A DNA stretch of 64,000 nt from Blattabacterium cuenoti (lineage in GTDB: Bacteria > Bacteroidota > Bacteroidia > Flavobacteriales > Blattabacteriaceae): positions 226,286 through 290,285 of the forward strand of contig NZ_CP059200.1 of NCBI RefSeq assembly GCF_014251755.1, written 5' to 3'. A program made the translations under genes and the position numbers. Every line of letters begins with the position of its first letter. The first letter of the stretch is position 1. Below, in pieces: positions 35,249-44,821 of this stretch. Below the pieces are notes generated by a model. It did no database searches. It saw only the letters and a program-made list of their open reading frames with translations, and was not told the origin of the DNA.

Positions 35249-36145
35249 ATGAATTCTCAATATCACCATAAACCAGTTCTTCTAGAAGAAAGTATAGAAA
35301 ATTTAATTACAAATCCAAACGGAATTTATGTAGACACTACATTTGGTGGAGGAGGACATTCTGATGCCATTCTAAAAAAATTAAATCAAAAAGGAACTCT
35401 AATAGCTTTGGATCAGGATCAGGAATCAATCAAAAGAAATTTGATTATAGATAAACGTTTTCATCTATTTCACAATAATTTTATTCATATACGTGATATT
35501 TTGAATCAAAACCGGATTGATAAAGTATCAGGAATATTAGTGGATTTAGGGATTTCATCTTTACAAATAGATAATCCTATAAGAGGTTTTTCGAATAGAT
35601 CCAATTGTATTTTAGATATGAGAATGAATCAGAAATCTTTGTATTCTGCTCAACATGTTATAAATGAATCTTCAAAGCAAAAATTATTTCATATATTTTA
35701 TGAATATGGAGAATTTAAAAATGCAAGAAACATTGCAGAAAAAATATTTAAAACACGTTTAAAAAAAAATATAAAAACGGCTTTGGATTTAGTTCATCTT
35801 TTTTTTATAAAAGGATCTTTTAAAAAGAGAAAAAGATTTTTTGCTAGACTTTTTCAGTCTATACGAATAGAAGTTAATAATGAAATAAATGTTTTAAAGG
35901 ATTTTTTATTAGAATCTTCTAAAATCCTATTACCAGGAGGTAGAATAGCCGTGATTTCATATCATTCTATAGAAGATAGAATCATTAAATATTTTTTTAA
36001 AAAAGGAATTATAATAGATAAAATCAATTTTAAAATTCTTCCATTCAGAATGATCCATAAAAAAGTAATTAAACCAAGTTTTCAAGAAATCATAAAAAAT
36101 ACACGATCTAGAAGCGCTAGATTAAGAATTGCAGAAAAAACTTAA
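35249..36145 (+). CDS. rsmH: 16S rRNA m4C1402 methyltransferase RsmH
   Basis: RsmH methylates N4 of C1402 in 16S rRNA using SAM. The 298-residue protein has YHHKPVLLEESIENL, the SAM-binding VDTTFGGGGHSDAIL, ALDQDQESI, GILVDLGISSLQID, and the C-terminal GGRIAVISYHSIEDRIIK. It opens the division and cell wall cluster. The mraZ gene that normally precedes it is absent. The 84 bases upstream hold no ORF or clear promoter match. Confidence 0.95.
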   Translation: MNSQYHHKPVLLEESIENLITNPNGIYVDTTFGGGGHSDAILKKLNQKGTLIALDQDQESIKRNLIIDKRFHLFHNNFIHIRDILNQNRIDKVSGILVDLGISSLQIDNPIRGFSNRSNCILDMRMNQKSLYSAQHVINESSKQKLFHIFYEYGEFKNARNIAEKIFKTRLKKNIKTALDLVHLFFIKGSFKKRKRFFARLFQSIRIEVNNEINVLKDFLLESSKILLPGGRIAVISYHSIEDRIIKYFFKKGIIIDKINFKILPFRMIHKKVIKPSFQEIIKNTRSRSARLRIAEKT

Positions 36146-36170
36146 ATCATAAAAAAAATAATATCATAAA

Positions 36171-36521
36171 ATGAAAACGAATATACCAGATATCCTGAAA
36201 GGAAAATTTTTAGTAAAAAAAGATGCTTATCGTAGTTGGAATTTTATTGTTTTTATTACTGTACTATCTTTAATTAGCATTACCAGTTCACATATGATGG
36301 ACCGAAAAATTCGACAAATCACTAAAATTAGTGAAGAAATCAAGGAATTAAAATCTGAATATGCAGATTTACACAGTAAATGTATGAAAATGCAATTAGC
36401 CTCTTTTATAAGAAAAAAATTAGTTAATGGATTAAAACATTTAGAATCTCCTCCATACGAATTAGTCATAATAGAAGAAGATCATAATAAAAATATGGAT
36501 GAGACACAATCAAATCAATAA
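36171..36521 (+). CDS. FtsL-like division protein
   Basis: The 116-residue product has a short cytoplasmic stretch, one transmembrane helix at about residues 23-42 (FIVFITVLSLISITSSHM), then a heptad-like coiled coil (KITKISEEIKELKSEYADLHSKC). This is the FtsL topology, and the place between rsmH and ftsI is the classical ftsL slot. Sequence similarity in the family is very low, so the call rests on topology and context. It should bind FtsB-like and FtsQ partners at the septum. The stop overlaps the ftsI start by one base. Confidence 0.8.
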   Translation: MKTNIPDILKGKFLVKKDAYRSWNFIVFITVLSLISITSSHMMDRKIRQITKISEEIKELKSEYADLHSKCMKMQLASFIRKKLVNGLKHLESPPYELVIIEEDHNKNMDETQSNQ

Positions 36522-38494
36522 TGAAACGGAAAAGATATATTTTATTATATAAATCTTATTTAGTTGGTTTTTTCTTCATATTTATTGCTGCATTAATTAT
36601 TTTCAATTTATTCTATATTCAAAATTATTCAGAAGGATACAAAAAATCTGTTTTAAAAAAAACGATTAGAACCAATTTAATTAAAGCTAAACGTGGAAAT
36701 ATTTATGCGTCAGATAATAGTATTTTAGCAATGTCTGTTATAAGATATGAAATTCACATCGATTTTAGGTCCATATCTGAAGAATTATTTCAAGAAAATA
36801 TTTATTCTTTATGTAATGCTTTGGAACTTTTATTTAAAAAACCGAAATTTTTTTTCTATAAAAAATTTCAATACGAAAAAAAAAAGGGAAGTAGATATTT
36901 CTTATTAGCAAAGAATTTAGATTATCCACATTTTAAAATATTACGAAAATTACCCATCTTCAATAAGGGACAAATACGAGGTGGGTTCATTGTAGAAAAA
37001 AAAATATGTAGAATTCACACATTAGAAAATATTGGAAAAAGAACATTAGGATATGATGATCATAGAGGAAAAGCAGGATTAGAAGGGGCTTTTAGCAAAT
37101 ATTTGAAAGGAAAAGATGGAAAAAGATTAGAACAACGTATTAGCTTTAAAATATGGAAACCATTGAAGTCAAGAAACGAAATTAATCCAGAAGATGGAAA
37201 AGACGTTTATTCCACTATAGATATATCTTTACAAGATATAGCCTATCATGCATTACTTCAAGAATTATTCATTTCTCAGGCAGATCATGGATGTGTTATT
37301 TTAATGGATGTAAAAAGTGGAGAAATTTCTGCAATGATCAATCTGGAAAAAACAAAAAAAAAAACTTACGAAGATTTAAAAAATTTTTCAGTATGGGAAG
37401 GAAGTGAACCTGGGTCTACTTTTAAAACAATGTCTATTCTTGCCGCTTTAGAAGATAAAAAAATAGATGTAGATATGATTGTCAATACCAAAGGCGGAGT
37501 CATGAAATTGAGAGGAAAAGAAATACGAGATAGTCATTATAATGGAAATATTGAAATGAATCCAAAACAAATTTTAGAATTATCTTCAAACGTAGGAATA
37601 GCAAAAATTATTTATGATAATTATAAAGAAAATCCGGAACAATTCATAGAACATTTCCGTAAATGGAAATTGGATAGAAAAATAGGAATTGACATACCGG
37701 GAGAAAGCATGCCTTTTATTCCAAAACCTGGAAAAAAAAATTGGAGTAGCATTACCTTGCCATGGATGACTTTTGGATATAATATTAAACTAACTCCTTT
37801 ACAAATACTCACTTTTTACAATGCTATTGCAAACCATGGAAAAATGATTAAACCTCTATTGATTAGAGAAATCAAATATCATGGAAAAAGTATAAAAAAA
37901 TATACAAAACCTATCATTATGAATCCTTCTATAGCTAGAAAATCTTCTTTAATTAAAATTCAAAATATGTTAGAAGGAGTAGTCAAAAATGGAACCGCTA
38001 AAAAATATTATAATCCAGAATATCCTTATGCGGGAAAAACAGGAACAACACAGTTAAATTATTGGATGAAAGGAAAACCCTTATCTTACAACAGTTCTTT
38101 TGTAGGATACTTTCCTGCTAAAAATCCAAAATATTCTTGTATTGTAGTCATTTCAAAACCAGAAAAAGGGTACTACGGGATAGAGGTCGCCGTTCCTGTA
38201 TTTGACAAAATTGCTAAATCTATTTATCCTAGAATAGAAAGAAAAATACTTTTAAAAAAAAAAGAAATTCAAGAGAATTTACTAAATCAAATTATAGAAT
38301 CAAGAAATTTTTTTATTGATAAATGGATAATGCCTAATGTTGTCTCTGTTCCTGGAAAAGAAATTATCCCTATATTAGAAAACAGGGGTTTTCACATTCA
38401 ATATGAAGGAATAGGAAAAGTGTTGACTCAATCTATTCAACCAGGAACAAAATTGAAAAAAAATCAGATTATATTTTTGAAACTAGAAGAATGA
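36521..38494 (+). CDS. ftsI: Septal peptidoglycan transpeptidase (FtsI/PBP3-type) with PASTA domain
   Basis: FtsI crosslinks septal peptidoglycan. The 657-residue protein has a membrane anchor (residues 12-33) and a class B dimerisation domain. The transpeptidase domain has the nucleophile motif Ser299-Lys302 (GSTFK), SSN at 355-357 and KTGT at 506-509. A C-terminal PASTA domain lies from about residue 610 (MPNVVSVPGKEIIPILENRGF). All motifs are intact. The gene keeps three long in-frame A-tracts (A10 at 36876, A11 at 37354, A9 at 37732) that are prone to slippage. It overlaps murE by 4 bases. Confidence 0.96.
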   Translation: MKRKRYILLYKSYLVGFFFIFIAALIIFNLFYIQNYSEGYKKSVLKKTIRTNLIKAKRGNIYASDNSILAMSVIRYEIHIDFRSISEELFQENIYSLCNALELLFKKPKFFFYKKFQYEKKKGSRYFLLAKNLDYPHFKILRKLPIFNKGQIRGGFIVEKKICRIHTLENIGKRTLGYDDHRGKAGLEGAFSKYLKGKDGKRLEQRISFKIWKPLKSRNEINPEDGKDVYSTIDISLQDIAYHALLQELFISQADHGCVILMDVKSGEISAMINLEKTKKKTYEDLKNFSVWEGSEPGSTFKTMSILAALEDKKIDVDMIVNTKGGVMKLRGKEIRDSHYNGNIEMNPKQILELSSNVGIAKIIYDNYKENPEQFIEHFRKWKLDRKIGIDIPGESMPFIPKPGKKNWSSITLPWMTFGYNIKLTPLQILTFYNAIANHGKMIKPLLIREIKYHGKSIKKYTKPIIMNPSIARKSSLIKIQNMLEGVVKNGTAKKYYNPEYPYAGKTGTTQLNYWMKGKPLSYNSSFVGYFPAKNPKYSCIVVISKPEKGYYGIEVAVPVFDKIAKSIYPRIERKILLKKKEIQENLLNQIIESRNFFIDKWIMPNVVSVPGKEIIPILENRGFHIQYEGIGKVLTQSIQPGTKLKKNQIIFLKLEE

Positions 38495-39966
38495 AAAAAC
38501 TATTAAAAGATGTTTTAAAAAAAATATATGTGTTAAAAATAATAGGAAAAAATCCTTTTAAATTGATAGAAGGAATTTCTATGAGTTCTAAAATAGTGAA
38601 GAAAAATATGATTTTTGTAGCTATAAAAGGAAAAAGAACAGATGGACATAAATTTATTATAGATGCAATCCAAAAAGGTGCAAATACTATAATTTGTGAA
38701 AAAAGTTCTTCCTTCATCCCTATTCATAAACATATCACTTATGTATTTGTTTTAGATTCTATGGAAGCTTTAGGAATTATATCGTCTCATTTTTATGATC
38801 ATCCTACAAAAAAAATAAAATTAATAGGAATAACCGGAACAAATGGAAAAACCTCTGTAGCTACGATCCTTCATCAGTTATTTTCTAAAATGGGAGAAAA
38901 AAATATTCTTATTTCTACTATGGGAATAAAAATTTTATCCATAAAATATCCTACTACACATACAACTCCGAATATTATTGAAATTAATAAATATTTAAAT
39001 ATTTCAATACAAAAAGGGTGTAAATACGCTTTTATGGAAGTAAGTTCACATGGAATCCATCAAAAAAGAATTGCAGGATTATTATTTCAAGGAGGAGTTT
39101 TTACGAATATTACACATGATCACTTAGATTATCATAGATCTTTTGATCATTATTTATCTACTAAAAGGTTTTTTTTTGAAAATTTATCTAAAAAAGCTTT
39201 TGCATTAATCAATTCCGATGATGAAAATTCGCATCAAATCATAAAAAAAACTTTAGCTAAAACCTATTTTTATGGTATAAAAAAAAATTCCAATTTTAAA
39301 ATTCAAATTTTGAAAGAAAACATGAATGGAAATCAATTACTAATTGATGGTCATCAAATTTATACCTATTTGATAGGAAAATTTAATATTTATAATCTAT
39401 TAGCTAGTTACGCTACAGCTATTTTATTAGGAAAAAATAAAGAGAACATTCTGAAACAAATAAAATATGTAAAACCCATAAAAGGACGTTTTGAGCAATT
39501 TTTATCCAATTCAGGTATTCATATTATTGTGGATTATGCCCACAATCCAGATGGATTAAAATCTATTTTAAATAGTCTTAAAATTATAAAAAAAAATAAT
39601 GAAAAATTAATTTGTGTCATAGGTTGTGGAGGAAATAGAGATATAAAAAAACGTTCTTTAATGGGAAAAATTGTTTATGAAACATGTGATATCTCTATTT
39701 TTACATCCGATAATCCTAGAGAGGAAAATATCAATATCATATTCAATGATATGAAAAATTTTAAATCATATCTAAACAAAAAATCTATTTTAACGTTTGT
39801 AAAACGAGAAGAAGCGATTCAAACGGCCATTCAAATGGCAAAAAAAAAAGATATTATTCTAATAGCTGGAAAAGGACATGAAACTTTTCAAGAAATAAAA
39901 GGAATACGTTATTCTTTTAATGATATGAAAATTGCTAAAAATTTGTTAAAAACTTACAATAAGTAA
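38491..39966 (+). CDS. murE: UDP-MurNAc-tripeptide synthetase (meso-DAP adding)
   Basis: MurE adds meso-diaminopimelate to UDP-MurNAc-L-Ala-D-Glu. The 491-residue protein has the ATP-binding GITGTNGKTSVATIL, the carbamylated-lysine region, the TTHTTPN substrate loop, and DYAHNPDGL. The specificity motif DNPR (TSDNPREENI) marks DAP rather than lysine, in line with dapF in this window. Near its 3' end an A10 tract (39840-39849) precedes GATATT, the same context in which murD has lost one A. Here the frame is intact. Confidence 0.96.
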   Translation: MKKLLKDVLKKIYVLKIIGKNPFKLIEGISMSSKIVKKNMIFVAIKGKRTDGHKFIIDAIQKGANTIICEKSSSFIPIHKHITYVFVLDSMEALGIISSHFYDHPTKKIKLIGITGTNGKTSVATILHQLFSKMGEKNILISTMGIKILSIKYPTTHTTPNIIEINKYLNISIQKGCKYAFMEVSSHGIHQKRIAGLLFQGGVFTNITHDHLDYHRSFDHYLSTKRFFFENLSKKAFALINSDDENSHQIIKKTLAKTYFYGIKKNSNFKIQILKENMNGNQLLIDGHQIYTYLIGKFNIYNLLASYATAILLGKNKENILKQIKYVKPIKGRFEQFLSNSGIHIIVDYAHNPDGLKSILNSLKIIKKNNEKLICVIGCGGNRDIKKRSLMGKIVYETCDISIFTSDNPREENINIIFNDMKNFKSYLNKKSILTFVKREEAIQTAIQMAKKKDIILIAGKGHETFQEIKGIRYSFNDMKIAKNLLKTYNK

Positions 39967-39967
39967 G

Positions 39968-41152
39968 ATGATTTATTTTTTTAATAAATACTTAATTATA
40001 AATTCTATTTTTTATAGAGCTATTATCGCTTTTTTTTTATCGTTTTGTATAGCTTTTATTTTGTATCAAAAAATTATATGTTGGAATCAAAAAAATAGTA
40101 TGATAGGAGAAAAAATACGAGATCTTGGACTTTTTGGTCAAAAAGAAAAAGAAGGAACCCCAACTATGGGAGGTATTGTTATGATATTTTCTACGTTAAT
40201 TTCTACAATATTGTTCTCTACTTTAAATAATGTATATGTATTAATGTTGATCATGACCACATTGTATATGGGTTGTATTGGATTGATAGATGATTATATT
40301 AAAATAAAACATAATAAAAAAGGACTTAGTATAATGGGAAAAATATTTAGTCAAATTTTATTAGGAATTTTTATTGGAATCACTATGTACTTTAACACAA
40401 ACATTTCTATTCAAAAACAAAAAATAGAATCAAAAAATTCACATTTTTTGAAAAAAAAAGAATATGGGTTCAATACCACTATTCCCATTTTATCTTCCAT
40501 ATATCATAATCATGAATTTAACTATGCTTATCTTTTGAGTTGGTATAATCAAAAATGGAAAAAATATGCATGGATTGTTTATATTCCTATTGTTATTGGA
40601 ATTATTACGTTTTTATCCAATGGAGCTAATTTAACGGATGGAATAGATGGATTAACAGCTGGAATTTCTTCTATTATTTTTTCTCTATTTTCTTTATTAT
40701 CTATAATTTCCAGTAATAAAATATATTCCTTCTATTTTCATTTTATATATATTCCTCATTTAGAAGAAATCATTATATTTTCTTTTTCTTTTTTAGGATC
40801 TTTAATAAGTTTTCTTTGGTATAATACTTATCCAGCTCAAATTTTCATGGGAGATACAGGAAGCTTAACTATAGGAGGAGTCATCGCAACACTAGCTATT
40901 ATAAATAGAAAAGAATTAATATTGCCTATTTTGTGTGGAATTTTTTTTATAGAAAATATTTCTGTAATCATGCAAGTATTGTATTTTAGATATTCTAAAA
41001 ACAAATATGGTATAGGAAAAAGAGTTTTTTTAATGGCTCCTTTACATCATCATTTTCAAAAATTAGGATATCATGAAAATAAGATTTTCAATCGTTTTAT
41101 TATCATACAAATGATGCTTTCTATGTTAGTATTTCTTTTATTAATTATATAA
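39968..41152 (+). CDS. mraY: Phospho-MurNAc-pentapeptide transferase
   Basis: MraY joins phospho-MurNAc-pentapeptide to undecaprenyl phosphate to form lipid I at the inner membrane. The 394-residue protein has about ten helices, with the conserved GTPTMGGIV, the catalytic Asp pair in GLIDDYIKI, NLTDGIDGLTAG, and FMGDTGSL. The HHHF motif in APLHHHFQK is kept. The longer form with a loop near residues 135-190 is common in Bacteroidota. It begins two bases after the murE stop. Confidence 0.96.
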   Translation: MIYFFNKYLIINSIFYRAIIAFFLSFCIAFILYQKIICWNQKNSMIGEKIRDLGLFGQKEKEGTPTMGGIVMIFSTLISTILFSTLNNVYVLMLIMTTLYMGCIGLIDDYIKIKHNKKGLSIMGKIFSQILLGIFIGITMYFNTNISIQKQKIESKNSHFLKKKEYGFNTTIPILSSIYHNHEFNYAYLLSWYNQKWKKYAWIVYIPIVIGIITFLSNGANLTDGIDGLTAGISSIIFSLFSLLSIISSNKIYSFYFHFIYIPHLEEIIIFSFSFLGSLISFLWYNTYPAQIFMGDTGSLTIGGVIATLAIINRKELILPILCGIFFIENISVIMQVLYFRYSKNKYGIGKRVFLMAPLHHHFQKLGYHENKIFNRFIIIQMMLSMLVFLLLII

Positions 41153-41169
41153 AAAAATATAAACAAACA

Positions 41170-42533
41170 ATGAAAAAAAAATTTATAGTTGTATTAGGTG
41201 GAGGAGAAAGTGGAGTAGGAGCAGCTTTATTAGCTAAGAAAAATGGATTAAAAACATTTTTATCGGATTCTGGAATTATTATAAATAAATACAAAAAAAT
41301 TTTAATAAAGAATAAAATTCCTTTTGAAGAAAAAGGACATACAGAGAATATTATCATTCAAAATGCTATTAAAGTGATAAAAAGTCCTGGAATTTCTAGA
41401 AATAATCCTTTGATAAAAAAAATCAATTATTTAGGGATTCCTATACAATCCGAATTAGAATTCGGTAAAAGTTATATAGAAAATTCTTATGTTATTGGAA
41501 TTACAGGAAGTAATGGAAAAACAACGACCTGTTCCATTATTTATAAAATACTTAAAAAAGAAGGAATGAATGTAGAAATAGCAGGAAATATTGGACAGAG
41601 TTTTTCTAAAAACATTATAAAAAAAAAGATATTTATATATTAGAAATGAGTAGTTTTCAATTAGATGATTGTTTGAATTTTCGTTCAAATATTGCCGTAT
41701 TATTAAACATAACAAGAGATCATTTAAATAGATATGATAATAATATTGAGAATTATATTGATTCCAAATTTCGAATAGCAACTTTTCAAAAAAAAGAAGA
41801 TATTTTCATTTATAATCATGATGATCCTATTATAAGAGAGGGAATAAAAAAATATGCCATTGCATCTCATTGTATTCCTTTTTCTATGAAGGAAGAATTG
41901 CATGTTGGAGCTTATATAAAAGCTAACAAAATATTTATTCGAAATCGAAAAAATCAAGAAATATATTTTTTAAATGTAAAAGATATTCCTTTAATAGGAG
42001 ATCATAATCTCTATAATATTATGGCTTCATTAATTATATCCGAAATATTAAACGTAAAAAAAGAATCAATAATTTCCATACTATTAAAATTGAAATCAAT
42101 AGAACATCGTATGGAAAAAATATCAAATATAAATGGAGTACAATTTATTAATGATTCTAAAGCCACTAATGTAAATGCCGTTTTTTATGCATTAAAAAGT
42201 ATAAATGCGCCTATTATATGGATAGTAGGAGGAGAAGATAAAGGAAATAATTATGTAGAATTAATTCCTTTGGTTAAAAAAAAAGTAAAAGCCATAATTT
42301 GTTTAGGAAAAAATAATGAAAAAATTATAAATTTTTTTAAAAATATCATTGATATCATTTTGGAAACAAAAAACATTAAAAAAGCTGTTTATATGGCTTA
42401 TATATTATCCTATCAGGGAGATAATGTTTTATTTTCTCCTGCTTGTTCTAGTTTTGATCTTTTTAAAGATTATAAAGAAAGAGGAAATCAATTTAAGCAA
42501 GAAGTAAGAAAACTAATTTATGAAAGTTTATGA
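41170..42533 (+). pseudogene. murD: murD interrupted by a one-base slip in a poly(A) tract, possibly still functional
   Basis: MurD adds D-glutamate to UDP-MurNAc-L-alanine. The N-terminal part (41170 to a TAG at 41641-41643) has the ATP loop ITGSNGKTTTCSI. The C-terminal part (open from 41646) has SSFQLDDC, TRDHLNRYD, FINDSKATN and GGEDKGNNY. The reading frame shifts in an A9 run at 41619-41627. One added A gives IKKKDIYILEMSSFQ across the junction and a single 454-codon protein of normal MurD length. Everything else looks conserved, so recent loss, a sequencing error, or rescue by transcriptional slippage are all possible. It overlaps ftsW by 14 bases. Confidence 0.93.
41619..41627 (+). other. 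A9 tract at the murD frameshift (possible slippage site)
   Basis: Nine consecutive A bases precede GATATT. The upstream frame reads ATA-AAA-AAA-AAG and then stops at 41641. Insertion of one A restores the downstream murD frame. RNA polymerase slippage on such runs would give a mix of in-frame and out-of-frame transcripts. Confidence 0.6.
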
Positions 42534-43722
42534 AAAAATCAATCTGTTTTTAAAAAAATATATAAAAGGAGATAGATATTTATGGGCTTTCATCTCTTTA
42601 CTGGCTATATTTTCATTTTTACCAGTTTATTCTGCTAGTACAAACTTAGTTACTACATATGGAGATACGAATACTGTATTTCGTTATTTATTTAAACATA
42701 CTGTTTTGTTGTTAGTCGGTTTTTGTATCCTTTTTTTCACTCAATTTATAGACTATAAATATTTTTACAAAATGTCTATTCTTTTCATGCCTATAATATT
42801 CATTTTATTAATTTTTACAATGAGTCAAAGAAAAGAATTAGATGGAGTAAATGCTTCTCGTTGGTTACATATTCCTATTATCAATATAACTTTTCAAACT
42901 TCCAGTATCGCTGGATTAGTTCTTTTCATTTATTGTGCAAGATATTTATCTCAAAAAAAGAAAGAACGAATCAACTTGAAAAATTCTTTTTTTTCCTTGT
43001 ATTTACCAATATTTTTGATCATTGGACTGATTTTTCCATCGGATGGATCTACTGCTGCTATTATTTTTATATCCGTTTTAATTTTACTTTTTATAGGAGG
43101 AAACCCATTGACAAGTGTTATAGGATTTTTTTTCATGGGTTTTTTATTTTCAGGAATATATATTTATTCTGTTATAAAATGGGGAGATAAAAAACCTATA
43201 AATAGGGTTTATACATGGAAAAGTCGTATAGAAAAATTTTTGGATCATGAATCTGAAGAAAATTATCAAATAAAACAATCTAAAACGGCTATTGTTTTAG
43301 GAAATAAATTGGGTCGTGGTCCTGGAAAGAGTGTTTTAAAAGCTTTTCTTCCTCAATCTTCTTCAGATTTTATCTATGCTATTATCATAGAAGAATATGG
43401 ATCTGTTGGAGGTGTAATTCTTTTATTCATTTATATACTAATTCTCATGAGAATTATGATAATAGCGACGAAAGTACAAAATTATTCTTGTTCTTTATTG
43501 GTTCTTTCTGTAGGTTTTCCTGTTATTAATCAAGCACTTATTAATATGGGAATTGCTGTGGGTTTATTTCCAGTCACAGGACAAACTTTGCCTCTGATTA
43601 GTGCTGGAGGTACTTCTATATGGGTTACTTTTTTAAGTTTTGGGATCATATTAAGCGTCAGTCGACTGATATATTCTTCGAATGACACACCCACTAAAAT
43701 TATAACTCATCATGAATCATAA
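42520..43722 (+). CDS. ftsW: Lipid II glycosyltransferase FtsW
   Basis: FtsW polymerises lipid II at the septum together with FtsI. The 400-residue SEDS-family protein has about ten helices, ASRWLHIP with the conserved Arg, the FPSDGSTAAI loop, the LGRGPGKSVLKAFLPQSSSDFIYAIIIEEYG block with the catalytic Asp, and GLFPVTGQTLPLISAGGTSI. It is the SEDS gene of the dcw cluster, so FtsW rather than RodA is preferred. Its start is inside the murD 3' end and its end overlaps murG by 11 bases. Confidence 0.94.
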   Translation: MKVYEKINLFLKKYIKGDRYLWAFISLLAIFSFLPVYSASTNLVTTYGDTNTVFRYLFKHTVLLLVGFCILFFTQFIDYKYFYKMSILFMPIIFILLIFTMSQRKELDGVNASRWLHIPIINITFQTSSIAGLVLFIYCARYLSQKKKERINLKNSFFSLYLPIFLIIGLIFPSDGSTAAIIFISVLILLFIGGNPLTSVIGFFFMGFLFSGIYIYSVIKWGDKKPINRVYTWKSRIEKFLDHESEENYQIKQSKTAIVLGNKLGRGPGKSVLKAFLPQSSSDFIYAIIIEEYGSVGGVILLFIYILILMRIMIIATKVQNYSCSLLVLSVGFPVINQALINMGIAVGLFPVTGQTLPLISAGGTSIWVTFLSFGIILSVSRLIYSSNDTPTKIITHHES

Positions 43723-44821
43723 GATTTCAACCCCTAAAATAATTATTGGAAGTGGAGGAACCGGAGGACACATATATCCGGGAATAGCTATTGCTAACGA
43801 ACTTAAAAAAAAAATTCCAAAAATTGATATTTTGTTTATTGGATCTAAAAATCATATGGAAATGCGAGAAATACCAAAATGGGGTTTTTCCATTGAAAAA
43901 ATTTGTATTTCAGGTGGAAAAAATAAATTTTTTTCTCTATCAGCTTTTATTGTATCTATACAACTAATATATAGCTTATTTTTGGCAAATAAAATTATGA
44001 AAAGATTTTCTCCAAATATAGTTATCGGAACAGGTGGTTTTGTCAGTTTTCCTACCTTATATGCTGCAAAAAAAAATAAGATACCTATTTTGATTCAAGA
44101 ACAGAATTCTTTTCCTGGACTGACTAATAGAATATTTTCTCGTTATGCGAATAAAATATGCATTGCTTATGAGCAAACAAAAAAATTTTTTCCCCAAAAA
44201 AAAACGATTATAACTGGAAATCCAGTCAGATCTGAAATCTTACACTTGCCTAGTAAAGAAAAAGCTTGTATTCATTTAGGGTTAAACATAAAAAAACCTA
44301 TCATTTTATCTATAGGAGGGAGTCAAGGATCCAATAGTATGAATAATGCTTGGATAAAAGGATTAAAACGGATAATAGAATTGGATATGCAACTAATTTG
44401 GCAAGTAGGAAAACTTGATTTTTATCAAATTACAAAAAATAAAATGTCTCATCATTCGAATATTCTTTTCATGGAATTTATTGAAAATATACCAGTATGT
44501 TATGCTGCTGCAGATATCATTGTATCTAGAGCTGGAGCTTTGACTATATCAGAAATATGTTTAATAGGAAAACCATATATATTGATTCCTTTTCCTTGTT
44601 CTTCAAATGATCATCAAAATCAAAATGCTAAAATATTAGAAGAAAAAAAAGCGGCTTTAATTATAAAAAATGAGGAAATAGAGAAAAAATTAGTGAATTC
44701 TGTTATAAAATTAGTGAATGATTCCAGCATGAAAAAAAAAATGAGTAAAAATCTATTAAAATTAGGAAAACCTAAAGCAACAAACGATATTGTAAACGAG
44801 ATTTTACAAATTATTTTATGA
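43712..44821 (+). CDS. murG: UDP-GlcNAc transferase MurG
   Basis: MurG makes lipid II from lipid I at the inner face of the membrane. The 369-residue GT-B protein has the GSGGTGGHIYPG loop, GTGGFVSFPTLYAA, QEQNSFPGLTNR, GGSQGSNSMNN, and the C-terminal donor-binding SRAGALTISEI and PFPCSSNDHQNQNA. All key motifs are present. It overlaps murC by four bases (ATGA). Confidence 0.96.
   Translation: MNHKISTPKIIIGSGGTGGHIYPGIAIANELKKKIPKIDILFIGSKNHMEMREIPKWGFSIEKICISGGKNKFFSLSAFIVSIQLIYSLFLANKIMKRFSPNIVIGTGGFVSFPTLYAAKKNKIPILIQEQNSFPGLTNRIFSRYANKICIAYEQTKKFFPQKKTIITGNPVRSEILHLPSKEKACIHLGLNIKKPIILSIGGSQGSNSMNNAWIKGLKRIIELDMQLIWQVGKLDFYQITKNKMSHHSNILFMEFIENIPVCYAAADIIVSRAGALTISEICLIGKPYILIPFPCSSNDHQNQNAKILEEKKAALIIKNEEIEKKLVNSVIKLVNDSSMKKKMSKNLLKLGKPKATNDIVNEILQIIL

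Noticed and set aside
42861-43190. A 109-codon plus-strand ORF inside ftsW
   Set aside because: It is an alternate frame of a well-conserved SEDS gene, rich in Phe and Tyr from T-rich codons, with no independent support.
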